Of a stretch of DNA of 64,000 nt, positions 32,863 through 41,249 are shown in pieces. The position numbers and the translations under genes are program-made. This DNA is from Elusimicrobiota bacterium (GTDB lineage Bacteria > Elusimicrobiota > Elusimicrobia > UBA1565 > JACRDR01). The stretch is taken from the NCBI GenBank assembly GCA_016194745.1, contig JACQBA010000011.1:248001-312000 (forward strand), written 5' to 3'. Numbering within the stretch: position 1 is the first letter of the stretch; the number at the start of each line of letters is the position of its first letter. A model generated the notes under the pieces. It worked only from the letters and a program-made list of their open reading frames with translations. It searched no databases and was not told the DNA's origin.

Positions 32863-34249
32863 CGATCGACAGCCAGTCCTTCTTCGGCACGGACCCCTTC
32901 TTCGTCTGGATCTCGCAGATGTCGCCCGACTTGAGCACGTAGTCGAGTCGGACCATCTTATTGTTCACCTTGGCTCCGACGCAGGACATGCCGATGTCCG
33001 TGTGGACGGAGAACGCGAAATCGATGGGCGTGGCGCCGGCGGGAAGCGCCTTCACCTCTCCGCCCGGCGTGAACACGAATACCTGATGCAGCTCGAGGTC
33101 GGTCTTCAGGCTCTCGAGGAACTCGCGGGGGCTCTTCAAATCCTGCAGCCATTCGATCCACTGCCGCAGCCAGTTGAGCTTTTCCTCCAGATGGGGATCG
33201 TTCGCTCCCGGCACGCCGGACTTGTAGCGCCAATGGGCGGCGATGCCGTATTCCGCGGTGCGGTGCATTTCTTCCGTGCGGATCTGGATTTCGATGACGT
33301 CGCCGTGGGGGCTGACCACGGTCGTGTGTAGGCTCTGGTACAGGTTCATCTTCGGCACGGAGATGTAATCCGTGAACGAGCCGGCCACCGGCTTGAACGC
33401 CGTGTGGACGATGCCGACGAGCGCGTAGCAGTTCGCGATCGTATCGGTGATGATGCGCACGCCGAGCGCGTCCTGGATCTCCTCGAAGGGCTTGTTCTGC
33501 CGCTCCATCTTCTGGAAGATGGAATACAGGCTCTTGGTGCGCACGAGGATGCGGTGCGGGATGTTCAGCTTCTCCAACTGCGTCTCGAGCGTCACCTTGA
33601 AGGCGTTGAGGGCAACGTCGCGGCTCTGGTTGAGCTCCTGGACTTTCTTGGCGAGGTCCTGGTGCTCCTCCGGGTGGAGATACTGGAAGCCCATGTCCTC
33701 CAGCATGCTCTTGAGCTGGAACATGCCGAGGCGATGCGCCAGCGGGGCATAGAGGGAAAGCGTTTCGTGGGCGATGCGCTCCTGCCGATCCCGCTCGAGG
33801 AAGTTGAGGGTGCTCATGTTGTGCAGTCGGTCCGCCATCTTGATCAAGATGACGCGGATGTCCTGCGCGGTGGCGAGCAGCATCTTGCGCCAGTTCTCCG
33901 CCTGCGCCACGTCGTGCGAGGAGAACTGCAGCGTATCGAGCTTGGTGACGCCGTCGACGAGCCGCGCGACCTCCTCGCCGAACTCCTTCTTCAACTCGTC
34001 GCGTGAGACCGGGGTGTCCTCGAGGACGTCGTGGAGGAGCGCCGCGCAGATCGTCGGCAGGTCCAGCTTGAACTTGACCAAGGTCTCGGCCACGGCGTTG
34101 CAGTGCACGAAATAGTGCTCGCCGGAGGCTCTGGCCTGGTGCTCGTGCGCCTTCTCCGCGAAGCGGTAGGCGCGCACGAGCGGCTCCGTGTCGACGTGGG
34201 GGGCGTAGGACTTGAATGTATCGACGAGCTGCTGGAGTTCCATGGTCAT
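32798..34249 (-). CDS. rsh: Short RelA/SpoT homologue, (p)ppGpp synthetase/hydrolase without C-terminal regulatory domains
   Basis: 483 residues from ATG 34249, overlapping the ZIP gene stop (ATGA); a longer frame is an antisense shadow. Order: HD hydrolase domain (YFVHCNAVAETL, ALLHDVLEDT), synthetase domain (RTKSLYSIFQKM, LGVRIITDT, YQSLHTTV, EIQIRT), then TGS (VFVFTPGGEVKALPAGATPIDFAF). It stops right after TGS, whereas standard long Rsh/SpoT proteins continue for some 250-300 more residues (helical, zinc-finger/CC, ACT). Probably a bifunctional alarmone enzyme released from ribosome/ACT control. Last gene of the lipid A operon. Confidence 0.88.
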   Translation of the reverse strand: MTMELQQLVDTFKSYAPHVDTEPLVRAYRFAEKAHEHQARASGEHYFVHCNAVAETLVKFKLDLPTICAALLHDVLEDTPVSRDELKKEFGEEVARLVDGVTKLDTLQFSSHDVAQAENWRKMLLATAQDIRVILIKMADRLHNMSTLNFLERDRQERIAHETLSLYAPLAHRLGMFQLKSMLEDMGFQYLHPEEHQDLAKKVQELNQSRDVALNAFKVTLETQLEKLNIPHRILVRTKSLYSIFQKMERQNKPFEEIQDALGVRIITDTIANCYALVGIVHTAFKPVAGSFTDYISVPKMNLYQSLHTTVVSPHGDVIEIQIRTEEMHRTAEYGIAAHWRYKSGVPGANDPHLEEKLNWLRQWIEWLQDLKSPREFLESLKTDLELHQVFVFTPGGEVKALPAGATPIDFAFSVHTDIGMSCVGAKVNNKMVRLDYVLKSGDICEIQTKKGSVPKKDWLSIVKTARARSKIRHYLREQGIVA

Positions 34250-34962
34250 CGGAAGAGATGTATCGCCGTCATGCCGGCGAGCCCCACGCCGAAGAACCCG
34301 AGCGACGCCCGGTCGCCCGACTTGTGCAGCCGCGGCAGGACGTCGGCGGCGGCGATATACAGGAACGAGCCGGCCGCGAAGCCGAGTAGGATCGAGGCGA
34401 CTCCTGGATTCAAGCCGGTTAGGCCGGCATGGCTGGCCAGGCTGCCGAGCGGCGTGGCCATGGAGACGCCGAGCAGGCCGGCGAGCGTCTGGGCGGAGGT
34501 GTAGCCGGACTGGCGCAGGAGCGAGGTCATGGTGAACCCGTCCGCGAGCTTGTGGAGGATCAGCGCGCTGCCCACGGCGCTTCCGGCGACGTCGCCGGCC
34601 GAGAACGACACCGAGAGATTGAAGCCGTCGATAAAGGAATGCGCGCCGAGCGCGGCGAGCGCCATCCAGCCGAGGAAGTGTCTCCCGCACTCCTCCATGT
34701 ATTCGGGGCAGGTGTCGACCATGGACAGGCTCTCCGCGTAGAAGAAGAGGACGAACGCGGCGAGCGCGCCCCAGCCGGCGCTGACCGCCTTGTTCGATAT
34801 GGCCGCGGGCAGGATCTCCGTGAACGTCACGGCGAGCAGGATGCCGGAGCGCAGGGCGAAGATGCGCCAGAGCCCGGTCCTCGACAGGAGGTTCTGGGCC
34901 AATGGGAATAAGCCGCCGAACAAGGTCGCGCAGACGGCGATAACGTTGATGGTCAGCAGCAT
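34246..34962 (-). CDS. ZIP-family divalent metal transporter
   Basis: 238 residues, about eight hydrophobic helices. Metal-site helices carry HSFIDGFNLS and HKLADGFTMT, the ZIP TM4/TM5 pattern with Asp in place of the more usual Glu/Pro-Glu. It would import Zn2+ or a related cation into the cytoplasm. It starts 13 bases after msbA and overlaps rsh. LpxC and LpxI, encoded upstream, are metal-dependent enzymes, which may explain the linkage (inference). Confidence 0.8.
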   Translation of the reverse strand: MLLTINVIAVCATLFGGLFPLAQNLLSRTGLWRIFALRSGILLAVTFTEILPAAISNKAVSAGWGALAAFVLFFYAESLSMVDTCPEYMEECGRHFLGWMALAALGAHSFIDGFNLSVSFSAGDVAGSAVGSALILHKLADGFTMTSLLRQSGYTSAQTLAGLLGVSMATPLGSLASHAGLTGLNPGVASILLGFAAGSFLYIAAADVLPRLHKSGDRASLGFFGVGLAGMTAIHLFR

Positions 34963-34975
34963 CTCGCCTCGAGGC

Positions 34976-36838
34976 CTACGACGCCACGTCCTCCGCGGCG
35001 GGCTGGCTTTGCTGGATCTCGTAGAGCTTGCGATAGAGTCCGTCGCGCGCGAGGAGCTGGCGGTGGGTGCCCTGCTCCACGATCTCGCCCTGGTTGAGGA
35101 CGCAGATGCGGTCCGCGTCCGAGACGGTCGACAGCCGATGTGCGATGACGAGCGATGTGCGCTTCTCCATGAGCCGGTCGAGCGCCGCTTGCACGGACTC
35201 CTCCGACGCGCTGTCGAGGTGGCTCGTCGCCTCGTCGAGGATGAGGATGGAGGGATTCTTCAAGACGGCGCGCGTGATGGCCAGGCGCTGCCGCTGCCCG
35301 CCGGAGAGCTTCACGCCGCGATCGCCCAGGGCGGTCCGGTAGCCGTGCGGCAGTTCGGCGATGAACCGGTCGGCGTCGGCGATCTTGGCGGCCTTCTCCA
35401 CCTCGCTCATGGTGACGACGCGCCGTCCCAGAGACACGTTCTGGAGCACCGTGTCGTTGAACAGGACCGTGTCCTGGGTGACGAGCCCGATCTGCTCGCG
35501 GACCGACTTCACGTCCAGCTCGCGCAGGTCTTCGCCGTCGAACAGTATCCGCCCGCGCTCCGGGTCGTACAGGCGCAGGAGCAGCTGGACGAGCGTGCTC
35601 TTGCCGGAGCCCGAGGGGCCGACGATCGCGACGCGCTCGCCGAGCCGCAGCACGAGATCGACGTCCTTCAGTGCGGGCTTCTCGCGGCCCTGGTAGCCGA
35701 AGGTCAGTCCTTCGATGCGGATCTCCCGCTTGAGCCCGGTGAACTTGCGGGCGGCGGGATCGGGCACCACGTTCGGTTTCTCGTTGAGCAGCTGGAAGAT
35801 GCGTTCTCCGGAGGCGAGGCCGCGCTGGATCTCCGACTGGAGCTTCCCGAGGTTCTTGATCGGCATGCTTGCGGCGATGAAGGCGAAGAGGAAGGCGGCC
35901 GCGTCGCCCGGCGTCATGTGCTGCGCCGCGATCTCGCGGTGCACGAAATAGACGAACACGGAGAGGATCATCGCGCCGATGAGCTCCATGAGCGGCCCCG
36001 ACAGCGCGGTCGCGCGGAGGTAGCGCATCATCTGGTCGAAGAACGAGGCGTTCTCCTCGCGGAACTTCTCGATCGCGCCCTCCTCGTAGTTGTACGCCTT
36101 GATGACCAGCATGCCCTGGAGGCTCTCTTGGAACCGGCTGTAGATGAGTCCCATCAGCGTCTGGCTCTGGCGGCTCGATTCCCGCATCTTGCGCCCGAGC
36201 ACGACCATGATGCCGGACACGAGCGGGATGAGCAGCAGCGCGAACGCGGCGAAGCGCGGATTGAGGAAGAACAGCGTGCCGAGCAGCCAGATGACGCTCA
36301 GACTGTCGCGGATGAGGTACAGGGGCGTGAAGTTCAGAGTCGATTGCAGCGTATTCAGATCGTTCGTCACGCGCGCGAGAATGTCGCCCGATTTGTTCTC
36401 CGCGAGGAAGTCGAGGCCGAGGACGTGGATGTAGCGGAACAGCTCCTCGCGCAGGTCCTGGGTGATGCGCTGGCCGAGCCAGCTCATCAGGTAGTTCTGG
36501 ATGTAGGCGGCGATCGACCGGGCGATCACCAGCGTCAAGAAGCCGACGATGAACACCCAAACGAGAGGCGCGGCGTCGGCGGCCGCGGCGCTGCGCAGCC
36601 GATGCGCGGCGTCGCCGAGGGGTCCAAGATGGGCCGCGACCACATGCGCCGCTTCGCGCACCCGCAGGGACACGGGATTGGGCGGAGAGGCCGCGCCCAT
36701 GAGGCGGTTCACCATGTAATCGATCATCAGCACGAGGATGGCTTGAGACGCCGCGACCACGACCATCGCGACGACCGCCTGGACGAACCGGAACCGGTAG
36801 GGGCGCAGGTAGGGGAGCAGCTTCGAGTAGACGTTCAT
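34976..36838 (-). CDS. msbA: Lipid A/lipid flippase, ABC exporter MsbA-like
   Basis: 620 residues. N-terminal six-helix exporter domain (residues about 1-330), then a nucleotide-binding domain: Walker A VGPSGSGKST, Q-loop LVTQDTVLFN, signature LSGGQRQRLAITRAVL, Walker B ILILDEATSHLD, and H-loop IAHRLSTV. The membrane domain has a roughly 50-residue Ala/Pro-rich insertion after TM1. Overlaps lpxB by 4 bases (ATGA). It would flip the lipid A precursor across the inner membrane. Confidence 0.88.
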   Translation of the reverse strand: MNVYSKLLPYLRPYRFRFVQAVVAMVVVAASQAILVLMIDYMVNRLMGAASPPNPVSLRVREAAHVVAAHLGPLGDAAHRLRSAAAADAAPLVWVFIVGFLTLVIARSIAAYIQNYLMSWLGQRITQDLREELFRYIHVLGLDFLAENKSGDILARVTNDLNTLQSTLNFTPLYLIRDSLSVIWLLGTLFFLNPRFAAFALLLIPLVSGIMVVLGRKMRESSRQSQTLMGLIYSRFQESLQGMLVIKAYNYEEGAIEKFREENASFFDQMMRYLRATALSGPLMELIGAMILSVFVYFVHREIAAQHMTPGDAAAFLFAFIAASMPIKNLGKLQSEIQRGLASGERIFQLLNEKPNVVPDPAARKFTGLKREIRIEGLTFGYQGREKPALKDVDLVLRLGERVAIVGPSGSGKSTLVQLLLRLYDPERGRILFDGEDLRELDVKSVREQIGLVTQDTVLFNDTVLQNVSLGRRVVTMSEVEKAAKIADADRFIAELPHGYRTALGDRGVKLSGGQRQRLAITRAVLKNPSILILDEATSHLDSASEESVQAALDRLMEKRTSLVIAHRLSTVSDADRICVLNQGEIVEQGTHRQLLARDGLYRKLYEIQQSQPAAEDVAS

Positions 36839-37965
36839 GCCGCGCCCTTGGCCCCGGCCGTCGGCTCGGCGGACGTTTCTTGAAGGATCATTTTCGCGGC
36901 GCGCCCCGCGGCTCCGGAGCCTCCGAGCGCGTAACGCAGGCCGGCGAGCTCTTGGCTGACGCGCGAGAGCCGGCGCGGCTCCGACAAGAGATCGAGCGCC
37001 GCCTGGGCGACCTTGCCCGGGGTCGCGTGGTGCTGGATGAGCTCAGGGGCCAGCGCCTTGCCCGCGAGGAGGTTCGCCATCGAGATGTACGGCACGCGGA
37101 CAAGGCTCCGGGCGATCGCGTACGTCGGCCACGACAGGCGGTAGACGACGACCATCGGGACGCCCAAGAGGGCGTTCTCGAGCGTCGCGGTCCCGGACGA
37201 CGTCAGCGCCAGATCGAGCGTTCCCCGCACGCGATAGCCGTCGTCGCGGATGATCCGGACGCCGCGCTCCTCGGCCTCTGCGTAGACGTCCGCGGCGAGA
37301 TGCGGGGCTGCGAACAAGAGCGCCTCGATCGTGGGATGGTCTTTTCGCATGAGGTCCAACGCGTCGAGGAACACGGGGAGATGCCGGCGGATCTCGGTGG
37401 CGCGGCTGCCGGGCAGGAGGCCGATGCGGATCCGGCCAAGGTTCAAGTTGCGCGCTTGGGCCGGCGGCATATGGTCGAGAAGCGGATGGCCGACGAACGA
37501 GACGGGGATGCCGGCCTTCTTGTAAAACGCTTCCTCGAAGGGGAAGATGACGATCATGCGGTCGACGAGGCGCTTGAGGACGGACAGGCGTCCCGGCCGG
37601 CTCGCCCAGACCTGCGGGCTGATGTAGTAGAGGGTCGTAAGCCCCTGCGCCTTCGCCGCGCCGAGGACGCGGCGATTGAAGCCGTAGTAGTCGATGCAGA
37701 CGACCGTCGGGCGGCGCTCGCGCATGAACGCCCGCAGGACTCGCAGCAGCCGGTAGAACATCGGCAGCTTGCGGATCGGCTCGAGGAAACCCGTGACGCC
37801 CAGGGACGCCAGGTCGTAGAGGAACTCGTCCGCGGCGGCTTTCATGTGCGCGCCGCCCACGGCCGCGACGCGCGCGCCGGGATCGGACTTCTTCAGGGAG
37901 CGGATGAGGTCCGCCCCATGGAGGTCTCCCGACGGATCGCCCGCGACGATGAGGAACTCGCTCAC
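36835..37965 (-). CDS. lpxB: Lipid-A-disaccharide synthase
   Basis: 376 residues from GTG 37965, whose GTGA overlaps the stop of the upstream dehydrogenase. Family motifs: FLIVAGDPSGDLHGADLI (SGD motif), VVCIDYYGFNRRVLGAAK (D-x-P/Y-x-FN), YYISPQVWASRPGR, FVGHPLLD, LLPGSRATEIRRHLPV, TSSGTATLE. Joins UDP-2,3-diacylglucosamine and lipid X at the inner membrane. Length is normal for LpxB. Confidence 0.93.
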   Translation of the reverse strand: MSEFLIVAGDPSGDLHGADLIRSLKKSDPGARVAAVGGAHMKAAADEFLYDLASLGVTGFLEPIRKLPMFYRLLRVLRAFMRERRPTVVCIDYYGFNRRVLGAAKAQGLTTLYYISPQVWASRPGRLSVLKRLVDRMIVIFPFEEAFYKKAGIPVSFVGHPLLDHMPPAQARNLNLGRIRIGLLPGSRATEIRRHLPVFLDALDLMRKDHPTIEALLFAAPHLAADVYAEAEERGVRIIRDDGYRVRGTLDLALTSSGTATLENALLGVPMVVVYRLSWPTYAIARSLVRVPYISMANLLAGKALAPELIQHHATPGKVAQAALDLLSEPRRLSRVSQELAGLRYALGGSGAAGRAAKMILQETSAEPTAGAKGAA

Positions 37966-39017
37966 GGCTCCTGCTCCGAGCCCAGGACGCTCTTGGTCAC
38001 GGTCTTGGCCAGTCGCGAGATGTCGTTCGTCCATTCGGGGAAGAGCGACCGCGCGGCTCCCTCGTGCGAGACTTCGTAGCGTTCGATCTCCGAGGAGATT
38101 TGCAAGGCGAGCTTCAGGGCTTCGATGCCGTGCTCTCCCGACGGCCACGGCTTTCGGTTGTGACGGATGCAGTCGAGGAAGTGGAGGTGCTCGTTCTTGA
38201 GCGGCTCCGTCCGGTCGAGCTTCGGCTCGAGGATCTCGATGTCCTTGAGGCTCTTGATGACCGGCGACTTCTTCTTGTAGATCTTGAGGGAGGTGTTCGC
38301 GTAATCGAGCGAGATGTAGCTCTGCTCCTGGAACAGGCGGAGCTTGCGGCACTTCTGCAGGGAGATCCGGCTCGCCGTGAGGTCGGCGATGCAGCCCGTC
38401 TTGAAGCGGATCCTCACGTTGGCGATGTCTTCGTGCTGCGACAGAAGGCTCGCGCCGATGGCTTCCAGGCTCTCGACCTCGGATCCCACCAGCGTCAGCA
38501 GGATGTCCAGGTCGTGGATCATCAGATCGAGCACGACGCCGATCTGGCTCACGCGCGGATCGTAAGGCCCGAGCCGCTCCACCGTGATGAACCGGGGATG
38601 CTTCACGTGATGGATCGCCTCGAGGACCGCGGGATTGAAGCGCTCTACGTGGCCGACCTGCAGGACGACGCCCTTCTGCTCGGAGAGAGTGAGCAGCTCC
38701 CGCGCCTCCTCGACCGAGGCGGCGAGGGGCTTCTCGATAAGGCAGTGGACGCCCGCCTCCAGGACCGTCTTGCCGACCGCCAGATGGTGCTCCGTGGGGA
38801 CCGCGATCACGGCCGCGTCGATCTGCTTGAGGATGTCGGCGTAGTTCCGATAGGCGACGCCGCCCGAGCGCCATGCCGCGAGCTGCGCGCGCCAGACGTT
38901 GGTGTCGCAGACGCCGACGAGATCGACGCCCGGAAGCTTGCCCAGGATGCGCGCGTGATGAGACCCGATCTTTCCGGCGCCGATGACGGCGATGCGGATC
39001 TTGGAGGCGGGCGTCAT
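37962..39017 (-). CDS. Gfo/Idh/MocA-family dehydrogenase in the lipid A operon (GnnA candidate)
   Basis: 351 residues. Rossmann start IRIAVIGAGKIGSHHARIL, the family EKP motif (CLIEKPLAASVEEA), and a conserved His/Asp region (DLMIHDLDILL). It lies between lpxI and lpxB with GTGA/ATGA overlaps on both sides. GnnA, a UDP-GlcNAc 3-dehydrogenase of this family, works with a DegT-type aminotransferase (GnnB) to make UDP-GlcNAc3N for N-linked lipid A acyl chains in Acidithiobacillus and Leptospira. No DegT aminotransferase is in the window, so this role is only a hypothesis. Confidence 0.8.
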   Translation of the reverse strand: MTPASKIRIAVIGAGKIGSHHARILGKLPGVDLVGVCDTNVWRAQLAAWRSGGVAYRNYADILKQIDAAVIAVPTEHHLAVGKTVLEAGVHCLIEKPLAASVEEARELLTLSEQKGVVLQVGHVERFNPAVLEAIHHVKHPRFITVERLGPYDPRVSQIGVVLDLMIHDLDILLTLVGSEVESLEAIGASLLSQHEDIANVRIRFKTGCIADLTASRISLQKCRKLRLFQEQSYISLDYANTSLKIYKKKSPVIKSLKDIEILEPKLDRTEPLKNEHLHFLDCIRHNRKPWPSGEHGIEALKLALQISSEIERYEVSHEGAARSLFPEWTNDISRLAKTVTKSVLGSEQEP

Positions 39018-39880
39018 TTCGGAGATGCTCCTGCCGCCGCGGGCTCGGCCGCTTCGATCGCCTGGATGGAGACGTCCATGGCGTCGGCCCGCGCCAGGAA
39101 CTCGTCCTTATCGAACAGCAGCGTCTTGCGCGCCTCGAGGGCGAGCGCGGTCACCTTGCAGCGCTCGAGCGTCTTGAGCGTGTCGAGGCCGACGACCGGG
39201 AGGTCGAAACGGAAATCCTGGCGGGGCTTGGCGACCTTGACCAGGACCAGCCCGAACTTGGCCCCGTGCGCCGCGGCGAGCTGAGCGGCGCGCTCGATCG
39301 TGGCATCGGTGCCCTCCATCGCCTCGACCGCGACGATCGCGCCGTCGCGCACCACGACGCTTTGGCCGATGTCGAAGCCCGCGAGCGCCTTCGCGGCTTT
39401 CCAGCCGAGCTCCATATCCGCGGCCTCGGCGGCCGTCGGCTTGCGCCGGGTGAGCACGCCGGGCTCGGCGAGGAGATGCGAGAGGTACGTCGACGACGGC
39501 AGGAGAGCGATCCCGTCCTTGGCGAACTCCGCGGCGACCGCCTGGAGGATCGTGTCGGTCCTCTTGTCCTTGAGGCGCGCGAGGAGCTTCACGGCGCGGA
39601 AGTCCGGCAGGACGCCGCCGAAGAGGGAACTGTGCTGGACCTTCCCGGCCATGACCGCTTCGGTGACGCCCTCGTCCTTGAGGAACCGGATCGGCTTGTC
39701 GATCTGTCCGAGCGGGTAAAACTGAAGCTTGCTGACCAGCCGCTCGAGCGCGGGGTCCGTGACGCCTTTGATGCCGAGGGCCAGCACTTCGACGCCGGTG
39801 CGCTTGGCTTGCTCGGCGAACAGCAGGGGGAAGCGGCCGGAGCCCGCGATGAGGCCGATCTTCTTGGGCTGGTCGCTCAT
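39014..39880 (-). CDS. lpxI: UDP-2,3-diacylglucosamine pyrophosphatase LpxI
   Basis: 288 residues. N-terminal GLIAGSGRFPLLFA and C-terminal LPVVGLDTLKTLERCKVTALALEARKTLL match LpxI (DUF1009), the alternative to LpxH. Conserved internal GKVQHSSLFG and EGTDATIERAA. Hydrolyses UDP-2,3-diacylglucosamine to lipid X. Overlaps the dehydrogenase gene (ATGA). Confidence 0.92.
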   Translation of the reverse strand: MSDQPKKIGLIAGSGRFPLLFAEQAKRTGVEVLALGIKGVTDPALERLVSKLQFYPLGQIDKPIRFLKDEGVTEAVMAGKVQHSSLFGGVLPDFRAVKLLARLKDKRTDTILQAVAAEFAKDGIALLPSSTYLSHLLAEPGVLTRRKPTAAEAADMELGWKAAKALAGFDIGQSVVVRDGAIVAVEAMEGTDATIERAAQLAAAHGAKFGLVLVKVAKPRQDFRFDLPVVGLDTLKTLERCKVTALALEARKTLLFDKDEFLARADAMDVSIQAIEAAEPAAAGASPK

Positions 39881-39887
39881 AGGGACG

Positions 39888-40694
39888 TCAGACGCTGACT
39901 TCCTCTTCCTGCTCGGCGCCGGCCGCGGGGCGCATCACGCCGCGCTTGGAGCGCTCGATGAAATCGATCATCTGCGAGACTTCGGCGCTGGGAGAGGAAT
40001 CCTTCATTTGGGCGATGGCGGTCTCGAGCGTCTGGCCGCTCAGGAACAGGCCCTTGTAGGCTTCCTTGACCGCCGAGATCGCCTCGCGCCCGAGCCCCGC
40101 GCGGCGCATGCCGATGAGGTTGAGCCCGCGAAGCGTCGCGCGGTCGCCCTGGCAGGTGCAGAAGGACGGGATGTCCTTTCCGACCATGGAGCCGCCGCCG
40201 ACCATGCAGTAGCGGCCGATGCGCACGAATTGGTGGATGCCGACGAGCCCGCCGATGACCGTGAAGTCCCCGATCTCGACGTGTCCCGCGATGCCGACGC
40301 AGTTGACGACGACCACGCCGTCGCCGATGCGGCAGTCGTGCGCGACGTGGGAATACGCCATGAACAGGCAGCCCGAGCCGATGCGCGTCTCGCCGGTCGA
40401 GCTCGTGCCGCGGTTGAGCGTGACCGTCTCGCGCACTTTGTTCCCGTCGCCCATCACCAGGCGCGTGCGCTCCCCCGCGTACTTGAGGTCCTGCGGGGCG
40501 CCGCCGACGTGGGCTCCGGGGAAGATCTTGTTGTCCTTTCCCATCGTGGTGAACTCGACCGTGGCGTGCGCGCCGATCCAGGTCCCCGCGCCGAGAGCGA
40601 CCTCCTCTCCGATGACCGCGTAGGGATCGATCTTCACGGTGGGATCGATCTTGGCGGTAGGGTGCACGACGGCCGTCGGGTGGATGTTGCTCAT
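39888..40694 (-). CDS. lpxA: UDP-N-acetylglucosamine acyltransferase LpxA
   Basis: 268 residues. Left-handed beta-helix hexapeptides from the first residues (HPTAVVHPTAKID), the catalytic His in YSHVAHDC, GGLVGIHQFVRIG, and the C-terminal helical domain. Performs the first O/N-acylation of the UDP-sugar using acyl-ACP. If the neighbouring dehydrogenase is GnnA-like, this LpxA may accept a 3-amino sugar; the sequence alone does not decide. Gap of 7 bases to lpxI. Confidence 0.93.
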   Translation of the reverse strand: MSNIHPTAVVHPTAKIDPTVKIDPYAVIGEEVALGAGTWIGAHATVEFTTMGKDNKIFPGAHVGGAPQDLKYAGERTRLVMGDGNKVRETVTLNRGTSSTGETRIGSGCLFMAYSHVAHDCRIGDGVVVVNCVGIAGHVEIGDFTVIGGLVGIHQFVRIGRYCMVGGGSMVGKDIPSFCTCQGDRATLRGLNLIGMRRAGLGREAISAVKEAYKGLFLSGQTLETAIAQMKDSSPSAEVSQMIDFIERSKRGVMRPAAGAEQEEEVSV

Positions 40695-40739
40695 GGCGTC
40701 TCCTGTGCGGTGGATTGGGGGCGGCGTCTCCTCAGGCGC

Positions 40740-41216
40740 TTATTTGTCCACGATCGCGAACGACATCACGGCCTCGGCGGCGAGCTGGCCGTCCACCGTG
40801 GCCTCGCCCTTGCACTTCCCGAAGCGGCTGCCCATGCGCAGGACCTCGAGATTGAGCTTGAGGACCATGCCGGGCCGGACCGGGCTGCGGAACTTCGCTT
40901 CCTCGATGCCGGCGAAGTAGGCGATCTTGTTCTCGAAGCCGCCCTTCGACAGCATCATCGCGCAGGCCGTCTGCGCCAGCGCCTCGATGATAAGCACGCC
41001 GGGCATCACGGGGTGTCCGGGAAAGTGGCCCTGAAAGAACTCCTCGTTCATCGTCACGCACTTCGTTCCCACAGCCCTCTTGTCCTCTTCAAGGATCTCG
41101 ACGCGGTCGATGAGCAGGAACGGGTAGCGGTGGGGGATGGCCTTGAGTATGTCGGTGATCTCGAGGGTGCGGACGGGCTTGGCGGCGGCGGGCGCGGCGG
41201 GCGTCTCTGTCGTCAT
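40740..41216 (-). CDS. fabZ: 3-hydroxyacyl-ACP dehydratase FabZ
   Basis: 158 residues from ATG 41216, which has AGGAG 6 bases upstream; ATG 41237 is in frame but has no SD. Hot-dog fold motifs: ILKAIPHRYPFLLIDRV, QGHFPGHPVMPGVLIIEALAQT (active-site His and Glu). An Ala/Pro-rich N-terminal extension of about 20 residues. Works in type II fatty acid synthesis. Separate from lpxC here, although the two are fused in some phyla. Confidence 0.92.
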   Translation of the reverse strand: MTTETPAAPAAAKPVRTLEITDILKAIPHRYPFLLIDRVEILEEDKRAVGTKCVTMNEEFFQGHFPGHPVMPGVLIIEALAQTACAMMLSKGGFENKIAYFAGIEEAKFRSPVRPGMVLKLNLEVLRMGSRFGKCKGEATVDGQLAAEAVMSFAIVDK

Positions 41217-41249
41217 GGGGGTCTCCTTGTCGGGCATGGTTCGCGCGGG

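Noticed and set aside
34250..34690. N-terminal extension of the Rsh frame upstream of 34249
   Set aside because: The extra residues are Arg-rich and overlap the ZIP gene in another frame; the ATGA junction at 34249 gives a normal Rsh N terminus.
34790..36883. Long plus-strand frame antisense to msbA (697 codons)
   Set aside because: Rich in Arg/Asp/Glu/His/Val typical of antisense frames in GC-rich DNA; msbA on the minus strand has all ABC motifs.
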